Shown here piece after piece: positions 6,309 through 10,470 of a DNA stretch of 10,470 bases; the first letter of the stretch is position 1; every line of letters begins with the position of its first letter. Where the stretch lies: NCBI GenBank assembly GCA_015521265.1, contig WAON01000009.1, positions 1-10,470 on the forward strand, written 5' to 3'. The stretch is from Desulfurococcales archaeon (lineage in GTDB: Archaea; Thermoproteota; Thermoprotei_A; Sulfolobales; Desulfurococcaceae). The translations under genes were made by a program, and so were the position numbers. The notes beneath the pieces were generated by a model, which had not been told where the DNA came from, did no database searches, and saw only the letters and a program-made list of their open reading frames with translations.

Positions 6309-6572
6309 ATGATTAACCCCAGCGACCTACTGCTGATCGGATTATTACTGATATTCATAGGGTTCATACTAGTATTCATAGGAATGATCATCTCAGCAGG
6401 TAGTAGTGGTAAGAGCAGGGTTGAAGGCGGGGGAGTCATTATTATTGGCCCAATACCCATAGTCTTCGGTTCAAATACGAGGATAGCCCTCATACTCTTA
6501 ATACTAGCTATAATCCTCGTCGTCTTAATCTACATTTTATTCTACACCCCCTACATGCGGTTAACTGGTTGA
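6309..6572 (+). CDS. Small membrane protein, TIGR00304/DUF131 family
   Basis: This 87-residue integral membrane protein has two helices (about residues 7-29 and 59-80) joined by a polar, glycine-rich loop. The loop holds the family signature GGGVIIIGPIPIVFG (40-54). The family is widespread in archaea and its function is unknown; the signature may form a re-entrant membrane segment, which is my inference. A GGTGG site lies 9 bases upstream of the ATG. The stop codon overlaps the first possible start of the second, related gene, so translation is probably coupled. Confidence 0.85.
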   Translation: MINPSDLLLIGLLLIFIGFILVFIGMIISAGSSGKSRVEGGGVIIIGPIPIVFGSNTRIALILLILAIILVVLIYILFYTPYMRLTG

Positions 6573-6578
6573 GGGTGG
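6571..6578 (+). promoter_or_regulatory. Ribosome site choosing the start of the second DUF131 gene
   Basis: GAGGGTGG lies 5 bases before TTG at 6584. It also overlaps the earlier in-frame candidates TTG 6569 and GTG 6575, which makes 6584 the better start. Confidence 0.45.
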
Positions 6579-6583
6579 TTTGT

Positions 6584-6901
6584 TTGGATAAGGGTTTAAA
6601 ACTTGTATTTGCCGGGATAGGATTGATCATGATAGGCTTCCTACTAGTATTCTTATCAACAATACTCTCAATACCATCCACAGTCCCCAGCGCTCCTAGT
6701 GGTAATAAGACTAGTAGTAATGTTTCTGGAGGTGTCGCCGGCTGTATAGTAATATTCTTTATACCAATATGCTTCGGCGCCGGCTCGCCGGGGATTATAC
6801 AGTGGTTGATCATAGTAACGCTTGTAGTAACGGTTTTATTCCTAGTCATAATACTGTTACTAGCAAGATCCTTTTCATCACTAATAGGGGCTTCAAGATA
6901 A
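6584..6901 (+). CDS. Second DUF131-like small membrane protein (diverged copy)
   Basis: This 105-residue protein (110 if begun at TTG 6569) has two membrane helices, about residues 7-30 and 71-94. It is a tandem paralogue of the gene before it. The first helix aligns without gaps (IGFLLVF against IGFILVF), and a 21-base DNA stretch is 19/21 identical between copies (6357-6377 and 6632-6652). The loop is longer and Ser/Pro/Asn-rich, and the signature has changed to GGVAGCIVIFFIPICFGAG (49-67), with two cysteines and without the GPIPI core. Function unknown. The start at TTG 6584 is preferred because of the ribosome site 5 bases upstream and because it aligns the two N-termini. Confidence 0.75.
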   Translation: MDKGLKLVFAGIGLIMIGFLLVFLSTILSIPSTVPSAPSGNKTSSNVSGGVAGCIVIFFIPICFGAGSPGIIQWLIIVTLVVTVLFLVIILLLARSFSSLIGASR

Positions 6902-6927
6902 GGATTTCTTGTGAGGAATAAAACGTT

Positions 6928-8271
6928 ATGGCCCGCTTAGACCTCGATAGAGAAATGGTTAAAGCACTGCTTGAAGCCGTCCGCCTCAGCGAGTCGGTGA
7001 AGCCTAGCCAGGACGCTAAGCGTAGGGCTTTCAAAAAATATGGGTTCTTAGGCGGTAAGAGGGATCCATTGTTAACAGCTGTGTTTTACGGTGTAATGCT
7101 TAGGCTTGGTATACATGATAATGCTATCAGGGAGCTTGACGGTGTTGAACCATACATACTGGACCCATGGTTGAGAGCTGCCCTTAGATTATTACTGGAA
7201 ATAGTACAGTTTAGGGATCCTAGTAGGAGGACGTTTAGATATTTGAGGAACACGGTAGCATCAATGCTTTCAGCTAAAACACACCCGTACGTTGGAATGT
7301 ATTATACGAGGCTTTATGATCGAATAATAACTACCGGCTATAGGTATAAGCCTAAAACATCCATGGAGGAACTCGAGTATAAATACCTGCTTCCAGCATG
7401 GTATGTTGAGAAGGTTAGGGAACTCCTCGGAAACGTTGAAGCGGATAAGCTGCTCAGATCACTCAGCAGTAAACTACCATTATCAGTAAGGGTTAACACG
7501 TTGAAGACTAGTGTTGAAAAAGTAATTAGTGAGTTGGAGAAAGAAGTTGGTAGGGTTGAAAGATCAAGTGTTGTCCCAACAATTTTAAGATTCCATGGTC
7601 CCTATAACTTCGAGAAATCCACTCTATGGAAGAAAGGATATATTATTATACAGGATGAAGCCGCTGCTGTAGCTCCACTAATATTAAACCCGAAGCCAGG
7701 CGAGGTAGTCGTAGACTTAGCCGCAGCACCCGGCGGTAAGACCCAGTTCATGGCTGAGTTAATGAAGAATAAGGGTATCATATATGCCTTCGACATAAGC
7801 AGGGAGAGAATTAGGAGGATGAGGGAGATACTTCGACGAACCGGAGTAGGGATCGTTAAAATATACAATGAAGACGCCCGTAAAGCCCCCGATATACTGG
7901 GGGAGAATATTGCTGATAAAGTATTACTCGACGCACCCTGCAGTAGTGATGGGACGATAATGAAGAACCCCGATCTAAGGTGGAGGCTTAGATGGGAGAA
8001 AGTTGTCGAGCTACAAAAGCTACAGCTTGAACTATTAGAAGCGGGATGGAAAATCCTCAAACCCAGTGGGAGAATACTATACTGCACATGTAGCATGCTA
8101 CGAGAGGAGAACGAAGATGTTATAAGCATGTTTCTCGAGAAACACCCCAAGGCCCAGCTAGTCAAACTAGAAAAACCATACAGTCCCGGATTTATAGAAG
8201 GAACGAGGAGGGCATGGCCGCATAAACATAGAACTATAGGTTTCTTCTATGCTTTAATAGTTAAGCAATAA
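6928..8271 (+). CDS. NOL1/NOP2/Sun-family RNA (cytosine-5) methyltransferase
   Basis: This 447-residue enzyme transfers a methyl group from S-adenosylmethionine to C5 of cytosine in tRNA or rRNA. Residues 1-135 are helical and resemble the NusB-like RNA-binding domain of RsmB; a linker region at about 150-235 matches the usual RNA-binding segment with SVRVNTLKT (186-194). The methyltransferase core follows: DLAAAPGGKT (263-272) for SAM, acidic FDISRERI (288-295), NEDARKA (314-320), LLDAPCSSDGT (333-343) with C338 as the release cysteine, and YCTCSMLREENE (385-396) with C388 as the nucleophile. RAWPHKHRTIGFFYALIV (428-445) is the typical ending. All catalytic residues are present. It follows the DUF131 pair by 26 bases and may be co-transcribed. 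Whether the target is tRNA or rRNA cannot be read from the sequence. Confidence 0.94.
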   Translation: MARLDLDREMVKALLEAVRLSESVKPSQDAKRRAFKKYGFLGGKRDPLLTAVFYGVMLRLGIHDNAIRELDGVEPYILDPWLRAALRLLLEIVQFRDPSRRTFRYLRNTVASMLSAKTHPYVGMYYTRLYDRIITTGYRYKPKTSMEELEYKYLLPAWYVEKVRELLGNVEADKLLRSLSSKLPLSVRVNTLKTSVEKVISELEKEVGRVERSSVVPTILRFHGPYNFEKSTLWKKGYIIIQDEAAAVAPLILNPKPGEVVVDLAAAPGGKTQFMAELMKNKGIIYAFDISRERIRRMREILRRTGVGIVKIYNEDARKAPDILGENIADKVLLDAPCSSDGTIMKNPDLRWRLRWEKVVELQKLQLELLEAGWKILKPSGRILYCTCSMLREENEDVISMFLEKHPKAQLVKLEKPYSPGFIEGTRRAWPHKHRTIGFFYALIVKQ

Positions 8272-8277
8272 TAAAAC
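8266..8277 (-). terminator. Possible T-rich terminator after vapC
   Basis: Past the vapC stop the minus strand enters AGTTTTATTATT, inside the end of the convergent methyltransferase gene. The two genes are separated by only 24 bases, so termination signals must overlap. A small inverted repeat, TCCTAG-C-CTAGGA (8289-8301), covers the vapC stop. Confidence 0.3.
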
Positions 8278-8295
8278 TTCATCAACCATCCTAGC

Positions 8296-8712
8296 CTAGG
8301 AGGGAGCAATCCTTAACCCTAAGCTATCCTCTATAATCTTTGCCCTGCTCAAAATGTTTTTATCAAATGTGAAGAAGGATTTACATCCTAACACGTAAGC
8401 CGCTACTACATGGAGTAGATCGAGCGTTCTAAGCTTCAATCTATTAGCATAAATAACAGCATTAGAGAAAACTTCTTCTAAACTTAAATCCCTTAAAATA
8501 GTACCTGTCTTTTCAAACGTATATTCCACCAGTGCCTCAAGCTCGAGATCACTTATCTCCATAGTCCTACTAAACACGGAATAAAGCTCTACCTGTGTTA
8601 TAATGGAAGTTACAAGATTTCTGTTTTCACTTATTACTTTAACAGCTTTCTCGTGAAGGGGGTCTTTAATGTTTATGTAGGATATTAAAACGTTCGTATC
8701 CACATAGATCAT
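8296..8712 (-). CDS. vapC: VapC-type PIN-domain toxin ribonuclease
   Basis: This 138-residue PIN domain has all four acidic metal ligands: D5 in MIYVDTNVL, E42 in TQVELYSVF, D98 in RTLDLLHVVAA and D117 in FFTFDKNIL. The fold is therefore expected to be an active Mg/Mn-dependent ribonuclease, normally cleaving tRNA or other RNA when not bound by its antitoxin. The length is typical. The ATG overlaps the TGA of the upstream antitoxin gene as ATGA, and a purine-rich GGAGGGG tract inside that gene can serve as ribosome site, so the two are translationally coupled. Confidence 0.93.
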   Translation of the reverse strand: MIYVDTNVLISYINIKDPLHEKAVKVISENRNLVTSIITQVELYSVFSRTMEISDLELEALVEYTFEKTGTILRDLSLEEVFSNAVIYANRLKLRTLDLLHVVAAYVLGCKSFFTFDKNILSRAKIIEDSLGLRIAPS

Positions 8713-8963
8713 CTCCCCCTCCCCTCCTCGACGTCGTTAACTGTTGGTAACTTCTTGTATGGGAGGCCTTTATCTAGGAACTCCTTAACTAGTTCCCTAA
8801 CCCTCTTTTTCCGCTCGATAAGGGCTTTTATCTTAGGTAGTCCCGCCTCGATCAACATGTTATAAGCTTGATTCTTATTCTTAGCTATACCTAGCTTGAT
8901 CATTTCATCTACGACAACAGCTACTTCCTCCTTAACTTTAATTGTTGCAGTATGCGTCGGCAT
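8709..8963 (-). CDS. vapB: VapB-type antitoxin
   Basis: This 84-residue partner of the PIN toxin begins with a beta strand THTATIKVKEEV (residues 3-14). Two helices follow (VAVVVDEMIKLG, then KNKNQAYNMLIEAGLPKIKA), the pattern of a ribbon-helix-helix DNA-binding domain. The C-terminal part (about 48-84) is highly charged (RKKRVRELVKEFLDKG and a loose tail), as expected of a segment that wraps the toxin. The ATG at 8963 is preferred to the in-frame GTG at 8972 because that GTG lies within GGTGG (8973-8969), the likely ribosome site. Expected to repress its own promoter, where repeats are found at 9009-9044. Confidence 0.85.
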   Translation of the reverse strand: MPTHTATIKVKEEVAVVVDEMIKLGIAKNKNQAYNMLIEAGLPKIKALIERKKRVRELVKEFLDKGLPYKKLPTVNDVEEGRGR

Positions 8964-9008
8964 ATTTTCCACCGGTTAAACGTTTCGCATATCATCCCTA
9001 ATAAGCAG

Positions 9009-9044
9009 TATACCAATATATACCGTGGAACACCGTGGTATACC
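9009..9044 (-). promoter_or_regulatory. vapB: vapBC promoter with phased GGTATA repeats
   Basis: The minus strand carries three GGTATA copies, starting at 9044, 9024 and 9014, i.e. spaced 20 and 10 bases. CCACGGT is also repeated 10 bases apart (9038-9032 and 9028-9022). The copy at 9044 is part of a perfect palindrome, GGTATACC. The TATA box TATATATT (9022-9015) overlaps the second copy and would start transcription near 8992, 29 bases before the vapB ATG. Repeats on one helical face that overlap a TATA box are what an autorepressor site looks like; the binding protein is inferred to be VapB. Confidence 0.55.
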
Positions 9045-9093
9045 AGGATCCGAGGTTCTTGAAGTTAAACGCATAGCCTCATAAGACGGTTTT

Positions 9094-9933
9094 TCACGAA
9101 CTCTGTTTCTGCGTTAGAATTACGAAGGTAATAATCATTAACATCAAGACAACTTGTGATAACGTCAAAGTTTGGTGAAAAGCTAAATAGGCTATTAATG
9201 AAGCACCAACCGGTTCTGCTAACGCAATACTAGTAACCTTGCTCGTTTTAACAAATCTTAATAGATAATTCATCAGGGTATGGCCTCCGAGCATGGGGAT
9301 TAATGCTAATAGGATAAAGGCTGTATAGGACTTCATAGAGTAGTTATACAAATCAATGCCCAGTACAAGATTATACGTAAGAGTAGTTATCCAAGCGGTT
9401 AAATATACGGGAAAAACATAGGAGGATAAACTATATCCAACGTAGCGTCTTAAATGCCTACCTATGCTGAAGTATAATGCAGCGAATAAACTGCCTATCA
9501 ATGCTAACAATAAGCCTAAGGGGTTTAGTTTCCCCGAAATACTGGGGGAGAAGTACAGCATTATACTTATAATAGCACCAGCGATACCGACAGCTTCATA
9601 CAGGCTTACTCTCTCTTTGAGAACATATTTATCTATTAAAAGGCTCCATACAGGATAAGCTACAACGATCGCTGTGCTAATGCCGATGGGTACTAGGTAG
9701 AGGCTTTCCATCCACGATATAAAGTGTGCTCCAAGAAACACTCCAGCGAGGAGCTGGAGTTTATGAAGCTTCTTATCCCTTAACCATAGAGGGGATAGGA
9801 TGATCGATGATAAGAGCAGCCTCCAAAACGCACATACACTACCAGGTGCGCCCGAGTAGTAGACTAATGGGCCTGCTACTGATATTGATAACCATATAAC
9901 TACCAGGATTAGATAATAGGTAAACTTACTCAA
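9094..9933 (-). CDS. EamA/DMT-superfamily membrane transporter
   Basis: This 279-residue protein has about ten hydrophobic helices in two five-helix repeats, as in EamA (DMT) carriers that export metabolites or amino acids. Repeat 1 ends with VVAYPVWSLLIDKYVLKERV followed by YEAVGIAGAIISIML. Repeat 2 ends with the matching LAEPVGASLIAYLAFHQTLT followed by SQVVLMLMIITFVILT, the hallmark pairing of the family. The length is normal and both halves look intact; substrate unknown. The start is TTG at 9933, which overlaps the TGA of the upstream thiolation gene by four bases (TTGA), so it is probably translated by coupling. No T-rich terminator follows closely. Confidence 0.88.
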   Translation of the reverse strand: MSKFTYYLILVVIWLSISVAGPLVYYSGAPGSVCAFWRLLLSSIILSPLWLRDKKLHKLQLLAGVFLGAHFISWMESLYLVPIGISTAIVVAYPVWSLLIDKYVLKERVSLYEAVGIAGAIISIMLYFSPSISGKLNPLGLLLALIGSLFAALYFSIGRHLRRYVGYSLSSYVFPVYLTAWITTLTYNLVLGIDLYNYSMKSYTAFILLALIPMLGGHTLMNYLLRFVKTSKVTSIALAEPVGASLIAYLAFHQTLTLSQVVLMLMIITFVILTQKQSS

Positions 9934-10470
9934 CTATCCATTCTCCCCAACTTATACTTTGAAATCCTAGATTTTAACCTGCAGAAACCGCATGGATCCG
10001 TTGATGAAGGCATACCGCATATACTGCACTTAACTAGTCGGGGCTTTGGTAGTTTCTCCTCGAGCAGCGGGTTTAGTTTATCAGCAATGTTTTTCATAGC
10101 CATCCTCAAATAGCCGGGATGTCCTTCGTCGAGCTCTTCAAGGCTCTTCTTAACATGTATAATAATGCTCTCGGTTTTCGGGGTATGTGGGCATTTAACA
10201 TTGAGGACAGGTGCTTCTACTGCTTCTACAAACCATTTAGTCTCTGCTTCATAGACAAATAATAATGGTTTTCCACGGGCAACTAATCCATCGTGACCCG
10301 GTATGTAGGGTTTAAGCTTTACGAGATCGTAGAGGTTTCCAGAGTAGATGTTTTGAGTAGCAAAAGCTAATGCATCGTTCAGGGTATGACCCGTAAGTAC
10401 TAGGTCGAATCCTTTCTCAACAGCTGTCTTATTCATAAGGTACCTCTTAACTAATCCGCAAATACTGCAG
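9930..10470 (-). CDS. Ncs6/TtuA/TtcA-type tRNA 2-thiolation enzyme, 5' end off the window
   Basis: The frame is open to the right edge: upstream of the internal ATG at 10436 it reads CSICGLVKRYL, a family zinc/cluster motif, so the true N-terminus with the ATP-binding SGGxDS loop lies beyond 10470. The visible 179 residues include CSIC (C1 and C4 of the visible part), the conserved TGH segment as TGHTLNDALAFATQN (26-40), C93 in NVKCPHTP, and a C-terminal zinc finger C148-x2-C151 with C160-x2-C163. C1, C4 and C93 match the three cysteines that hold the 4Fe-4S cluster in TtuA-like enzymes, which put sulfur on tRNA uridine. The usual TGHNLDDEAQ is altered here. The gene overlaps the transporter gene by four bases. 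Confidence 0.85.
   Translation of the reverse strand, partial: CSICGLVKRYLMNKTAVEKGFDLVLTGHTLNDALAFATQNIYSGNLYDLVKLKPYIPGHDGLVARGKPLLFVYEAETKWFVEAVEAPVLNVKCPHTPKTESIIIHVKKSLEELDEGHPGYLRMAMKNIADKLNPLLEEKLPKPRLVKCSICGMPSSTDPCGFCRLKSRISKYKLGRMDS

Noticed and set aside
7602..8165. 187-residue open frame on the minus strand
   Set aside because: It is a Ser-rich antisense shadow of the methyltransferase core, where catalytic motifs on the plus strand are intact.
9008..9044. Possible CRISPR repeat remnant
   Set aside because: The repeats are only 6-7 bases with no spacers of regular length; an operator explains them better.
1..10470. tRNA or rRNA genes, insertion sequences, integrase or phage genes
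   Set aside because: I found no T-loop-like GGTTCRAAYCC with a matching acceptor stem, no terminal inverted repeats and no transposase or integrase motifs on either strand.

Overview
The window looks like chromosome of a hyperthermophilic crenarchaeon, most likely Desulfurococcales; this is inferred, not proven. Supporting signs are the TATA-box promoters, GGAGGTGA-type ribosome sites, frequent ATA/AGG/CTA codons, a four-subunit PorGDAB ferredoxin oxidoreductase, a DUF131-type membrane protein pair, an archaeal NSun-like RNA methyltransferase and a VapBC pair. I see no rRNA, tRNA, CRISPR array, insertion sequence or phage gene, and no gene-free stretch longer than about 175 bases.

Left block, minus strand (91-4985). 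Read in the direction of transcription it begins with the operon porG-porD-porA-porB, which makes the complete 2-oxoacid (probably pyruvate):ferredoxin oxidoreductase. A T-rich terminator follows. Next come a HycI/HyaD-type hydrogenase maturation protease and a small DsrE-like protein. The DsrE-like frame has no ATG, GTG or TTG in a usable place and seems to start at CTG behind a good ribosome site. A second T-rich terminator and a leaderless promoter then precede a DUF1122-like protein.

Middle block, plus strand (5157-8271). A small winged-helix-like regulator is transcribed divergently from porG across a 171-base promoter region with two short palindromes. It is followed by a probable FMN-binding split-barrel protein on a leaderless GTG start, a tandem pair of small DUF131-type membrane proteins, and a NOL1/NOP2/Sun-family m5C RNA methyltransferase with a NusB-like N-terminal part.

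Right block, minus strand (8296-10470). The 3' part of an Ncs6/TtuA/TtcA-type tRNA thiolation enzyme runs in from the right edge and overlaps a ten-helix EamA-type transporter by four bases. Beyond the transporter is a VapB-VapC toxin-antitoxin pair, preceded by a promoter carrying GGTATA repeats on a 10-base pitch.

Functionally the window is core energy metabolism (Por yields acetyl-CoA, CO2 and reduced ferredoxin; the protease implies that a NiFe hydrogenase is encoded elsewhere to dispose of electrons), RNA modification (m5C and 2-thiolation) and one small accessory module. Nothing here amounts to a clearly new multi-gene system. The most unusual points are the CTG-start DsrE gene, the phased repeats at vapBC, the altered active-site motif of the thiolation enzyme, and the regulator facing the por operon.
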